Shown here piece by piece: positions 15,340 through 27,793 of a stretch of DNA of 64,000 bases. The notes under the pieces were generated by a model, which saw only the letters and a list, made by a program, of their open reading frames with translations, had not been told where the DNA came from and searched no databases. Each line of letters starts with the position of its first letter. The first letter of the stretch is position 1. Source of the DNA: JAFMJV01 sp963814315 (lineage in GTDB: Bacteria; Chloroflexota; Limnocylindria; Limnocylindrales; CSP1-4); the NCBI GenBank assembly GCA_963814315.1, contig CAWFCG010000001.1:496001-560000 (forward strand). Direction: 5' to 3'. The position numbers and the translations under genes are program-made.

Positions 15340-16796
15340 CCGAGCGCGCGTTCGTCCCGGCTGAATCGGTCGCCAACGCGTTGGGCGCCGCTGAGCTTGC
15401 GAACGCCCTCTCGGCGGCAGGAAGCGAGGTCCGACGAAACGGGTCGCGCGGTCTGCTGTGGGCCGAGCCGATGGTCGAGATAGAGCGCGACGGCCAGCGC
15501 ATCGCCTACGGATCCGTCGGCCCTGATGACCTCAAGCACCTGAAAGCGCACGAGCTCGGCCCCGTGGACGACCTGCTGGCCGGACAGACACGGGTCGTCT
15601 TCGCCAACTGTGGCGCCTACGAGCCCACGTCCCTCGCGTCCTACCAGTCCCATGGTGGGTTCAGCACGCCCGGCCTCACTCCCCAGGAGATCATCGATGA
15701 GGTCACCACCGCCGGCTTGCGCGGCTACGGCGGCGCCGGCTTCCCGGCCGGTGTCAAATGGCAGGCCGCTGCCGACCAGGCCGCCGACCAGAAGTACATC
15801 GTGGCCAACGCTGACGAGGGTGACTCCGGCACGTTCTCCGACCGACTCATCATGGAGGGCGACCCGTACCTGCTCATCGAGGGCATGCAGCTCGCCGGCC
15901 GTGCCATCGGAGCCACTCGCGGTGTCATCTATCTACGCTCGGAGTACCCCCTCGCCGCGGCGGTCCTGCGCGAAGCCCTGGCGAACGCCCAGGCTGGTGG
16001 CGTCCTCGGCGACGGCTTCGATATCGAGCTCTTCATCGGCGCCGGCGCCTACATCTGTGGCGAGGCCACCTCACTGCTCGAAAGCCTGGAGGGCAAGCGC
16101 GGCGAGGTCCGAGCCAAGCCACCACCCATGGCCGTGCGGGGCCTCTACGGAAAGCCGACCGTGGTCAACAACGTCATCACGCTCTGTGCCGTGCCCTGGA
16201 TCCTGCGCCGCGGTAGCGCCGCGTACGCGCGGTTGGGCGTAGGCCGTTCGACCGGCACGATGCCCTTCCAGCTGGGCGGCAACATCAAGCGCGGTGGCCT
16301 CTACGAGCTCGAGTTCGGGGTCACCCTCGGCGAGCTGGTGGAGCAGTGGGGTGGCGGGACACGCAGTGGGCGGCCGGTGCGGGCGGTACAGGTCGGTGGG
16401 CCGCTAGGCGCCTACCTGACGCCTGACCACTTTGACATCCCCATGACCTACGAGGCGCTACGCGAGGCCGGCGCGGACATCGGCCACGGTGGGGTCGTCG
16501 TCTTCGACGACAGCGTCGACATGGCGCAGCAGGCCCGCTACGCCTTCGAGTTCTGCGCCGAGGAATCGTGTGGCAAGTGCACGCCTTGCCGGATCGGCTC
16601 GGTGCGTGGCGAGGAATTGGTGGCGCAGATCATCGCCGATGGCCCGCGCGCCGATCGACTCACCGTGCTCGACGACCTCTGCACCGTCCTGGAGGGGTCC
16701 AGCCTGTGCGCCCTGGGCAGCATGACGCCCAAGCCGGTCCGTAGCGCGCTCAAGTATTTCCCCGAGGACTTCGGGCTGCCGGTGGAGGGCCCCTGA
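15336..16796 (+). CDS. fdsB: NAD-dependent formate dehydrogenase, beta (NuoF-like flavin/NAD) subunit
   Basis: A 486-residue NuoF/FdsB-type protein from ATG 15336 (ATGA overlap with fdsG). The N-terminal 100 residues form the ferredoxin-like extension of FdsB. NAD/FMN-binding motifs follow: RGYGGAGFPAGVKW, ANADEGDSGTFSDR and GAGAYICGEATSLLESLEG. The C-terminal [4Fe-4S] ligands are in ESCGKCTPCRIG with a later Cys in GSSLCALG. It reduces NAD+ with electrons from the alpha subunit. A one-base gap separates it from the alpha subunit. Confidence 0.92.
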   Translation: MTERAFVPAESVANALGAAELANALSAAGSEVRRNGSRGLLWAEPMVEIERDGQRIAYGSVGPDDLKHLKAHELGPVDDLLAGQTRVVFANCGAYEPTSLASYQSHGGFSTPGLTPQEIIDEVTTAGLRGYGGAGFPAGVKWQAAADQAADQKYIVANADEGDSGTFSDRLIMEGDPYLLIEGMQLAGRAIGATRGVIYLRSEYPLAAAVLREALANAQAGGVLGDGFDIELFIGAGAYICGEATSLLESLEGKRGEVRAKPPPMAVRGLYGKPTVVNNVITLCAVPWILRRGSAAYARLGVGRSTGTMPFQLGGNIKRGGLYELEFGVTLGELVEQWGGGTRSGRPVRAVQVGGPLGAYLTPDHFDIPMTYEALREAGADIGHGGVVVFDDSVDMAQQARYAFEFCAEESCGKCTPCRIGSVRGEELVAQIIADGPRADRLTVLDDLCTVLEGSSLCALGSMTPKPVRSALKYFPEDFGLPVEGP

Positions 16797-16797
16797 C

Positions 16798-19626
16798 ATG
16801 CGACTGATCGAGACTGACTTCGGGACTCCCCCGAGCTCCGTGACCGGCGACGTCGCCCTCGAGATCGACGGCGTCCCAGTCACCACCACCGCGGGTACAT
16901 CGATCCTGCGCGCCGCGACACAGGTGGGCGTGTCCATCCCCAAGCTCTGCGCGACTGACAGCCTGCGCTCCTTCGGCTCGTGTCGCATGTGCATGGTGGA
17001 GGTCGACGGTCGGCCTGGGTTCAAGGCCGCCTGCACGGAGCCTGTTCGCGACGGCATGCGCGTGCGCACCCAGTCCGAGGCCATCGCCAAGCTGCGTCGT
17101 GGAGTCATGGAGCTGTATATCTCCGACCATCCGCTCGACTGCCTGACCTGCTCGGCCAACGGCGACTGCGAGCTGCAGGACGTTGCCGGTGCCGTGGGTC
17201 TGCGCGAGGTGCGCTACCAGGCGCCCGCCACGCACCTGGACCTACCGACCGACGACTCCAATCCCTACTTCGACTTCGACCCCACCAAGTGCATCATGTG
17301 CTCGCGCTGCGTGCGTGCCTGCAACGAGGTGCAGGGCACCTTCGCACTGACCGTGCTGGGACGCGGCTTCGATTCGGTGATCGCCACCAGTGCCAAGGAC
17401 TTCATGTCCTCCGACTGCGTCTCCTGCGGTGCTTGCGTGGCGGCCTGCCCTACCTCGACGCTGATGGAGAAGTCAGTGGTCGAGCACGGCGTGCCCGATC
17501 GGACGGTGCTGACGACGTGCGCCTACTGCGGGGTGGGCTGCTCGTTGAAGGCCGAGCTCAAGGGCGACCAGGTCGTGCGCATGGTGCCCTTCAAGGACGG
17601 CAAGGCCAACCACGGCCACGCCTGTGTGAAGGGCCGCTTCGCCTGGGGCTATGCCAACCACAAGGACCGCGTCACTGCGCCCATGATCCGCGAGACGACC
17701 GATCAGCCCTGGCGTGAAGTCTCGTGGGAAGAGGCCATCAGCTTCGCCGCCAGCCGCCTCAAGGCGATCCAGGCCGAGCACGGCAAGCTCGCCGTCGGCG
17801 GCATCACCTCATCGCGCTGCACCAACGAGGAGGTGTGGCTGGTGATGAAGCTGGTGCGCGCCGCCTTCGGCAACAACAACGTCGATACCTGCGCCCGGGT
17901 CTGCCACTCGCCAACGGGCTACGGGCTGAAGCAGACCTACGGCACCTCCGCGGGGACACAGCACTTCGACTCTGTGGCCGGCGCGGACGTCATCATGGTC
18001 ATCGGCGCCAATCCTACCGAGGCACACCCGGTCTTCGCCTCACAGATGAAGCGGCGCCTGCGTGAGGGCGCCCGGCTGATCGTTATCGACCCGCGACGTA
18101 TCGAGCTGGTGCGCTCACCCCACGTGGAAGCGGACGTGCATCTACCTCTGCGGCCCGGCACCAACGTGGTGCTGATGAACGCCTTCGCCCACGTGATCGT
18201 GACCGAGGGGCTGCTCGACCACGACTTCGTGGAGGAGCGCTGCGACTTGCCCTCCTTCCGCGAGTGGCTCGAGTTCGCGGCGCGTCCCGATCTCGCCCCT
18301 GAAGTGGTCGCCGACGAGATCGGCGTGCCCGCTCGCGACATCCGCGCGGCGGCCCGCGTCTACGCCACCGGCGGCAACGCCGCCATCTACTACGGCTTGG
18401 GCGTGACCGAGCACAGCCAGGGCTCGACCATGGTCATGGCCATGGCCAACCTCGCCATGGCCACCGGCAACATCGGCCGCTTCGGCGTCGGCGTCAACCC
18501 ACTGCGTGGGCAGAACAACGTGCAGGGCTCGTGCGACATGGGCTCCTTCCCGCACGAGCTGCCGGGCTACCGTCCCGTCACCGACGCCGCGGTGCGTGCG
18601 TCGTTCGATGAGCACTGGGGCGTGCGCGTCCATGACGAGGTCGGCTTCCGCATCCCCAACATGCTTGACGCCGCTGTGGGCGGGACCTTCAAGGGCATCT
18701 ACATCCAGGGCGAGGACATCGCGCAGTCGGATCCCAACACGCAGCACGTGGAAGCGGCGCTCGAGTCCATGGAGTGCGTCATCGTCCAGGACCTGTTCCT
18801 CAACGAGACGGCCAAGTTCGCCCACGTCTTCCTGCCCGGCACCTCATTCCTGGAGAAGGACGGCACCTTCATCAACGCAGAGCGGCGCATCAATCGTGTG
18901 CGTCCGGTGTCAAAGCCGCTCACCGGCAAGGCCGAATGGGAGGTCACGCAGGACCTGGCGGTCGCACTGGGCTATCCCATGCATTACGAGTCTGAGTCGC
19001 AGATCCTCGATGAGATCGCCGCTCTGACGCCCTCGTTCGCCGGCGTCTCCTTCGACTTCCTTGATGAGCACGGCAGCGTGCAGTGGCCCTGCAACGAGTC
19101 GGCTCCCGAGGGCACGCCCATCATGCACGTCGACGAGTTCGTGCGCGGCAAGGGCCTCTTCGTGCTGACCGAGTATCAGCCGACCGAGGAGCGCGCCAAC
19201 CGCAAGTTCCCGTTGCTGCTCACGACCGGGCGCATCCTCAGCCAATACAACGTGGGCGCCCAGACGCGCCGAACGGAAAACATCCGCTGGCTGGAGCAGG
19301 ACGTGCTGGAGATCCATCCGGCCGATGCCGAGCTCCGCGGCGTCCACAGCGGTGACCTGGTCTCCGTCCAGAGCCGTAAGGGTGAGATCACGCTGCCGGC
19401 CACCGTCAGCGAGCGGGTCGCACCGGGCGTCGTCTACACCACCTTCCACCATCCCGACACCGGCACCAACGTGGTCACCACCGAGCTGTCCGACTGGGCC
19501 ACGAACTGCCCCGAGTACAAGGTCACCGCGGTGGAGGTGCGCCCCGCCAACCACCGTTCTGCATGGCAGGACGGCTTCGCCGCACGCGCCGCCACGCAAG
19601 CCCGCATGCTGCCCGTCGTAGAGTGA
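16798..19626 (+). CDS. fdsA: Formate dehydrogenase, alpha (molybdopterin catalytic) subunit
   Basis: A 942-residue catalytic subunit. The NuoG-like N-terminus binds [2Fe-2S] (Cys51, 62, 65, 79), a His-Cys3 cluster (His111, Cys115, 118, 124) and two ferredoxin clusters (Cys165-175 and Cys207-217). The molybdopterin part begins with a further [4Fe-4S] site (CAYCGVGC, GHACVKGRF). The active-site pair is Cys369-His370 in ARVCHSPTGYGL, so this is a cysteine rather than selenocysteine enzyme. It oxidises formate to CO2 and may run in reverse. MocA at 40026 could help make its cofactor. Confidence 0.94.
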   Translation: MRLIETDFGTPPSSVTGDVALEIDGVPVTTTAGTSILRAATQVGVSIPKLCATDSLRSFGSCRMCMVEVDGRPGFKAACTEPVRDGMRVRTQSEAIAKLRRGVMELYISDHPLDCLTCSANGDCELQDVAGAVGLREVRYQAPATHLDLPTDDSNPYFDFDPTKCIMCSRCVRACNEVQGTFALTVLGRGFDSVIATSAKDFMSSDCVSCGACVAACPTSTLMEKSVVEHGVPDRTVLTTCAYCGVGCSLKAELKGDQVVRMVPFKDGKANHGHACVKGRFAWGYANHKDRVTAPMIRETTDQPWREVSWEEAISFAASRLKAIQAEHGKLAVGGITSSRCTNEEVWLVMKLVRAAFGNNNVDTCARVCHSPTGYGLKQTYGTSAGTQHFDSVAGADVIMVIGANPTEAHPVFASQMKRRLREGARLIVIDPRRIELVRSPHVEADVHLPLRPGTNVVLMNAFAHVIVTEGLLDHDFVEERCDLPSFREWLEFAARPDLAPEVVADEIGVPARDIRAAARVYATGGNAAIYYGLGVTEHSQGSTMVMAMANLAMATGNIGRFGVGVNPLRGQNNVQGSCDMGSFPHELPGYRPVTDAAVRASFDEHWGVRVHDEVGFRIPNMLDAAVGGTFKGIYIQGEDIAQSDPNTQHVEAALESMECVIVQDLFLNETAKFAHVFLPGTSFLEKDGTFINAERRINRVRPVSKPLTGKAEWEVTQDLAVALGYPMHYESESQILDEIAALTPSFAGVSFDFLDEHGSVQWPCNESAPEGTPIMHVDEFVRGKGLFVLTEYQPTEERANRKFPLLLTTGRILSQYNVGAQTRRTENIRWLEQDVLEIHPADAELRGVHSGDLVSVQSRKGEITLPATVSERVAPGVVYTTFHHPDTGTNVVTTELSDWATNCPEYKVTAVEVRPANHRSAWQDGFAARAATQARMLPVVE

Positions 19627-19627
19627 G

Positions 19628-20503
19628 ATGAACTTGGTGCGACCCGCGGCCGACGCGCCGGTGGGGGTCGCCGCGGTCGACGTGAACGTCGTTTCTGAAG
19701 GCGTGGCGACACGACAAGGCGACGTGGTGACCGTCGAGGAGCCGCTGGAGATCCGCCTTGTGACGGGCCCGCCGGGCGCGCGCGTCGAACGCAGCGTGGC
19801 GGTGACGATGCGCACCCCGGGCGATGACGTGGCGCTGGTGCTGGGCTTCCTGCACGGAGAGGGCGTGGTGCGCACGATGGCGGACGTCGTCGCGATCGAC
19901 CATCCGGGGGCATCCGAAGGCGACGGCTCCAGCAATGTCGTTCGCGTCGAGCTGGCCCCGACGGCCGGGTTCGATCCGGACGCCCTCACGCGAAACTTCT
20001 ACACCACGTCCAGCTGCGGTGTCTGCGGCAAGGCTTCCATCGATGCGGTGCGAGTGCACATCCCCGACTACGCCGGCCGCGACTCGTTCGCCATCGACCA
20101 CGACCTCCTGGAGGCACTTCCCGCGCTCCTGCGCCGTGAGCAACCGGAATTCGACCGCACCGGTGGCCTTCACGCCTCAGCCGCATTCGACACGAGCGGA
20201 CGGATCGTCTCGGTGGCCGAAGACGTGGGTCGCCACAACGCCCTCGACAAGCTCATCGGCCGCTTCCTGGCCGACGGCCGACTGCCATTGCCAGAGCTAG
20301 GCCTCATCTTCAGCGGGCGTGCCAGCTTCGAGCTCATCCAGAAGTCGGCCATCGCCGGGTGTCCGTTCGTGGCTGCCGTGGGGCCGCCGTCGAGCCTGGC
20401 CGTGGAACTCGCAGCCGAGCAACGCATGACGCTCGTGGGCTTCCTGCGCCGACACCGCTTCAACGTGTACACACTGCCACACCGCGTCGTCGTGCGGACC
20501 TGA
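19628..20503 (+). CDS. fdhD: Formate dehydrogenase sulfurtransferase/accessory protein FdhD
   Basis: A 291-residue FdhD protein. Conserved features include EEPLEIR near residue 40, VTMRTPGDDVALVLGFLHGEG, the sulfur-carrying Cys pair in SSCGVCGKAS, and VAEDVGRHNALDKLIG followed by SGRASFELIQK. FdhD moves sulfur from a cysteine desulfurase to the molybdenum cofactor, which formate dehydrogenases need. Its start is one base after the alpha-subunit stop, so it is the last gene of the operon. Confidence 0.93.
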   Translation: MNLVRPAADAPVGVAAVDVNVVSEGVATRQGDVVTVEEPLEIRLVTGPPGARVERSVAVTMRTPGDDVALVLGFLHGEGVVRTMADVVAIDHPGASEGDGSSNVVRVELAPTAGFDPDALTRNFYTTSSCGVCGKASIDAVRVHIPDYAGRDSFAIDHDLLEALPALLRREQPEFDRTGGLHASAAFDTSGRIVSVAEDVGRHNALDKLIGRFLADGRLPLPELGLIFSGRASFELIQKSAIAGCPFVAAVGPPSSLAVELAAEQRMTLVGFLRRHRFNVYTLPHRVVVRT

Positions 20504-20602
20504 GGCTGCCGACGGGGCTCAACGCCAGCTCGGTGGTGCATCCTGTCACCGACTTGTGCACCGCGACCGTGAAGACCGTAGCCTGGTACTACTGCTGGTC
20601 GG

Positions 20603-20608
20603 TACTCT
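20603..20608 (+). promoter_or_regulatory. TACTCT -10 element giving a probable leaderless transcript
   Basis: TACTCT ends six bases before the ATG at 20615, the same spacing as at the antitoxin genes in this window, and no ribosome site precedes the ATG. Confidence 0.4.
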
Positions 20609-20614
20609 AGTCCC

Positions 20615-21472
<858 letters not shown>

Positions 21473-21548
21473 CGCTCGGGCATCCGCTGAGAGGCCCGCT
21501 TGCTCAGCCAGCCCATCTGTGACGCGGCCGCCACGTAGACTCGCGCCT

Positions 21549-22304
21549 GTGTGGTGCCGTAGCGAGCAGGATCTCTATGCCCCGCTGAAGGCGTTCTTCG
21601 AAGCCCAGGGCTACGAGGTGAAGTCCGAGGTTCGAGGCTGTGACCTCGTCGCCCAGCGGAGCGGCGAGCCGCCGGTGATCGTGGAACTCAAGACGGGCTT
21701 CACCCTGCCGCTCGTTCTACAAGGCATCGACCGGCTCGCTATGACCGAGCACGTCTACCTTGCGGTCGCGGTGGCGACGCGACCGGCGCGCAACTCCCTG
21801 TGGCGACGTGACCGACGCGGCATCCTGAAGCTCTGCCGTCGCCTTGGCTTAGGGCTGCTCGCGGTGCACGAGCCGAACCCGCTCGGGCGGGCACTGGTGG
21901 AGCCCCTACTGGACCCGCGGTCATACCGACCGCGTCCTGACCGCAAGCGCCAGGGACTCCTGCTCAAGGAGTTCGCTCATCGCGTGGGCGACCACAACGT
22001 CGGAGGGATGACGCGGCGACCCATCGTCACCGCCTACCGCCAGGCAGCGCTGGCGTGCGCCGCCTATCTCCGGGACCAGGGCCCCACCAAGGCGGCCCGG
22101 GTCGCCCAAGCCAGCAGGGTCGGGAGCGCCGGCAGGGTCTTGCGAGACGATGTCTACGGCTGGTTCGAGCGAGTCGACCGTGGGGTCTACCGACTCTCGC
22201 CCAAGGGTGAAGCGGCGATGAACACCTATGCCGATGTCGTCGCCGGTCTGGAGACCGCCGGCGGAGACTCGCCACCGCTGCGCAGCGGCACGTCCGTCAC
22301 CTGA
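21549..22304 (+). CDS. DUF2161 family PD-(D/E)XK-type phosphodiesterase
   Basis: A 251-residue protein starting at GTG 21549, where DUF2161 homology begins (EQDLYAPLKAFFEAQGYEVKSEVRGCDLVA). The nuclease-like core is the Asp in GCDLVA plus PPVIVELKTGF (ExK). LQGIDRLAMTEHVYLAV and a winged-helix-like C-terminal region (YRQAALACAAYLRDQGPTKAARV) follow, as usual for the family. The substrate is unknown. TAGACT lies seven bases before the GTG, again suggesting a leaderless message. It is convergent with the maltokinase gene, separated by 13 bp. Confidence 0.85.
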   Translation: MWCRSEQDLYAPLKAFFEAQGYEVKSEVRGCDLVAQRSGEPPVIVELKTGFTLPLVLQGIDRLAMTEHVYLAVAVATRPARNSLWRRDRRGILKLCRRLGLGLLAVHEPNPLGRALVEPLLDPRSYRPRPDRKRQGLLLKEFAHRVGDHNVGGMTRRPIVTAYRQAALACAAYLRDQGPTKAARVAQASRVGSAGRVLRDDVYGWFERVDRGVYRLSPKGEAAMNTYADVVAGLETAGGDSPPLRSGTSVT

Positions 22305-22317
22305 TCAGGCCGCCCGA

Positions 22318-23965
22318 CTACGGGTCCCCGGCCGGTGCCTCCAGCAGCTCCAACAGACCGCCCATGGGGATGCTGACCCAGTCAGGGCGCGAGCCCAGCT
22401 CGTAGCGGAGCTCGTAGGCGGCCTTGGATAGCAGCAGCGCATCGAGCAGGACACTCCAGGCGTGGTCACCGCTGGGCAGGAAGGCGGCGCCATCGGTGAC
22501 GTCGCGGTAGCCGCCGATACAGGCCGCCGCCACCCAGTGGTACCAGAACGCGGCCCAGCTCTCCATGCCGGTGTCCGACTCCGTGGCGTCACCGTTCGAC
22601 ATGCGCTCCAGGCGCGACCAGTGAGCTGCGTAGTGGAAGGACCGGACCATGCCGGCCAGGTCGGTCAACGCCGAGCGCTTGAGCCGGCGCTCACTCAGAG
22701 GTCTTGCCGGCTCTCCTTCGAAATCGATGAACATGACATCGTCACCGGTGTCGAGCACCTGGCCCAGGTGCAGGTCCCCGTGGATGCGGATGCGCTGGCC
22801 GCCGATCTTGTGATCCAGCAACCGACGCGCCCTGGCGTCGACGTCGGCCGGCGCGCGCAGCAGTCGCTCGCTGGTGGCCCGGTCTCGCTCGGAGAGCAGC
22901 AGCTGACGCGAGCGCAGCAATGTCAGTGACTCACGCAGCCCACTGCGGATGGACTGGTAGAGCGCGCGCACGTGAAACGGCGCCATGGCCTCGGGAGCGA
23001 AATCTGCGTCGGAGGTATCGGCAGCCGCCAGGGTGAGATGCATCTGGCCGATGCGCTCACCCAGCAGGCGCGCCGTCTGGAGGTAGGGGCCGATCAGCCG
23101 ATGCGCCACATCGGGCGCGAGCGTCCGCGAGAGGTCCAGCAGCGATGGTCGACCCGACTCCGCCCATGTCGGGAGCTCCGGCTCAGCCGCGGAATCCTGG
23201 AGGAACGACTCCACCGCCACACGTGTGGCGTTCCACAGGTCGCCCTCGTTGGGCACGAATGCCTGGATCATGGCTACCGTGCCGCCGGACCCTGACGTGA
23301 CGCCCAGGCTGATCGAACCCAGCACCGGCGGCACATGCTCGAAGCCGTTGTCGACCAGGAAGCGGCCGACCTCCAGGTCGGGATTGGGACCGTCCTCGAT
23401 GGCTCGGTAGAGCTTCATCACCAGCTTCTCGGCGAAGATGGCCGAGCTGTTGGACTGCTCGGTCCGCATCGGTGTCGCCGGCAGCGCCTGCGGCCGGGTC
23501 CCGGCCCACGTGCGCAGACCGCCGAAGGCGCGACCGAGCAGATCGTGGCCTGACTCTCCGCGGATGCGCCGCCGGCCCGCAGCGACACCCATGAGTGCCT
23601 CCAGCACCTGCGGCACGAGCGCGCCATCGACCAGGTGGCTGGTCACGTCTCCATCCACCAGCCTGGCGATGGCGGCGAACGGCGTGCCCGCGAGGATGTC
23701 GTCCAGATCACCCGTCTGATCGCTCAGCAGCGGCAAGGCGTAGGTTTCCGGCTCGCCATCGATGTATTCCACCCTGAGGAAGGCGAGGACGGCGGTGGCC
23801 GATGCGGTACGGAGCGGCACGAAGCCGGACAACGTCGCACCGCGGACCTTGCGCGCCTTGCCGCGATACCAGCGCCGGTCGCGCATCCAGTCGAGCAGCA
23901 CCGTCGCGACGCGGGCTGGCTGCGTCCGCAGCAGCCCCACGATGTCGCTCCGCCAGCGCAGCGCG

Positions 23966-23990
<25 letters not shown>
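22318..23990 (-). CDS. mak: Maltokinase, probably the C-terminal half of a TreS-maltokinase fusion
   Basis: An open frame of about 540 residues from the first GTG (23940); homology begins earlier, with LPALRWRSDIVGLL before DWMRDRRWYRGKARKV. Kinase-like motifs are visible: a nucleotide-binding loop with EKLVMKLYRAIEDGPNPDLEVG, catalytic RIHGDLHLGQVL and metal-binding VMFIDFEGEPARP. Maltokinase makes maltose-1-phosphate from maltose and ATP, the substrate of GlgE encoded upstream. Treating it as separate leaves no ribosome site and no canonical start before 23940. Reading across a single-base shift near 23970 joins it to TreS, a common fusion. Confidence 0.88.
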
Positions 23991-25743
<1,753 letters not shown>

Positions 25744-25747
<4 letters not shown>

Positions 25748-27744
25748 CGGGACGTGTCGCTCCGACCACGCGCTCGCAACCAGATCATCCGGGCCACACC
25801 GCGGGTCGGATCGAGCTCGAACGGCAGGGTCGCCCCATCAAGCATCACGACATCATCGCCCAATAGATCGACCGCCTCGACAGCAGCCGGATCAAGACCG
25901 TACTCGGCGAGCGGCAGTGACACGCGACCACCGTGGACGCCGGCCGGATCCAGGTTGACGACGGTGACGACCACATCCGAGCCATCGGCCGTGTGCCTCG
26001 AATAGGCCAGCACGTGGTCGTTCTCCGTGGGCAAGAACCAGAGCCGCTCGTATGACTGTAGCGAGGGGTGCTCGCGCCGGATGCGGTTGACCCGAGCGAT
26101 GAGCGGCGCGATCGAGTCACTTCCCGCAACATCCCAGTGCCGCAGCTGGTACTTCTCAGAGTCGAGGTATTCCTCGCTGCCGGGCTCACGCGGGACACCC
26201 TGCAGCAGCTCGAAGGGCGGCCCGTAGATGCCGTACGACGGTGCCAGGGTGGCGGCCAGCATGAAGCGCACCTCGAAGGCTGCCCGACTCCCCTGCTGCA
26301 GGAAGGCGTGCAGGATGTCCGGGGTGTTGGTGAAGAGGTTGGGCCGGAAGAAGTCGCTGACCGGTGGGCGGCTGATCTCCTCGAGATACTGGCGCAGCTC
26401 GTCCTTCCCGTTGCGCCACGTGAAGTAGGTGTAGGACTGGCTGAATCCGACCTTCGCCAGGCGGTACATGACCTTGGGCCGGGTGAACGCCTCAGCCAGG
26501 AAGAGCACATCCGGATCGCTCGCCTTGATCTGGGCGATGAGCCACTCCCAGAAGACGAATGGCTTGGTGTGCGGATTGTCCACGCGGAAGATGCGCACGC
26601 CGTGGTCCATCCAGAAGCGCGTCACCGTGAGCAGCTCCAGCCAGAGCTCCCCCCAGGCGTCGGTCTCGAAGTCGAAGGGATAGGCGTCCTGATACTTCTT
26701 GGGCGGGTTCTCAGCGTACTGGATGGTGCCGTCGGGTCGCGCCTTGAACCACTCGCGGTGCGCGTCGAGGTAGGGATGGTCAGCGCTGGTCTGGAAGGCC
26801 AGATCGAGCGAGATGGCGATGTCACGCTCGGCCGCCGCCGCCACCAGCGCATCGAAGTCGGCCAGCGTCCCCAGCTCCGGATGGACGGCCATGTGACCGC
26901 CTTCCGCAGCACCGATGGCCCAGGGCACGCCGGGATCGTCGAGGCTCGCATCGAGCGTGTTGTTGGGGCCCTTGCGGAAAGCACGGCCGATGGGGTGGAT
27001 AGGCGGCAGATATAGCACGTCGAAGCCCATGTCGGCCACGTAGGGCAGGCGCTCGATGACGTCGCGGAAGGTGCCATGCCCGCTGGGCCGGGACGAGGCC
27101 GATCGCGGAAAGAGCTCGTACCAGGCGCCGAAACGCGCTACCCGCGGATCGACCGTGACTGCCAGCGCCGGCTCCCAAACCGTCTCGAAGCGGCGGTCGG
27201 GATTGGCCTGCATGAGCTGCAGGAGCCCCTCGTCCATGGCGGCATCGATGCGCTCAAGTGTGGGCTCGCCGTCGACCACATCAGCCGCAGCGTCAAGCCG
27301 CTCGCGATCGCTGCGGACCGCGCGTCCGGCTGCCTCGCGTATCAGCGCCGCACCGATGGCCATGTCGACCGCCGTGGTGGTGCTGGCCTCGACCCGACGA
27401 ACGAGATCGTGTCGCCACGTGCCGAAGTGGTCGATCCAGGCAGCGACGGTGTACTCGTGGCGGCCGAGGCGCTTCAGCGGCAGCTCAGCTGACCAGCGGT
27501 CGTCGTCAGGCTCGGCCATGGGCAGCTCAGACCAGTCGGCCGCACCCGGCGGTCGGTGGCGCAGGCGCACGCTGATGTGGTCGTGGCCATCGGGAAAGGC
27601 ATCTGCCTGCACGAGGAGGACGTCTCCCAGCACACGCTTGACGTCGAACCGCCCACCATCGACGGTCGGCAGCACCTGATCGATGACGACGCGTCGTCGT
27701 CCCTCCGTCGGCATCCCCTCCCTGGTTCCTGTTCGTTCAGCCAT
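25744..27744 (-). CDS. glgE: Alpha-1,4-glucan:maltose-1-phosphate maltosyltransferase
   Basis: A 666-residue GH13 enzyme. ATG 27744 gives the usual family length; longer readings are Arg-rich. An N-terminal beta domain (to about residue 170) precedes FGAWYELFPRSASSRPSGHGTF and LPPIHPIGRAFRKGPNN, hallmarks of GlgE. Catalytic residues are the Asp in IFRVDNPHTKPFVFW and the Glu in LFLAEAFTRPKVM. It extends glucans with maltose-1-phosphate supplied by maltokinase. It lies 49 bp after treZ and overlaps treS by 4 bp. Confidence 0.95.
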
Positions 27745-27793
27745 CAGCCTCGACCCTCCCGCGGTGCTGCGTGAAGGGGCATGGTAGCGAGCC

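Noticed and set aside
20300..20610. Short frames between fdhD and the zinc-finger gene
   Set aside because: They start inside fdhD in another frame and show no homology or ribosome site.
23708..23965. The last 85 codons of the treS frame as a real C-terminal domain
   Set aside because: The residues are Arg/Ala/Gly nonsense and the same DNA encodes conserved maltokinase sequence in another frame.
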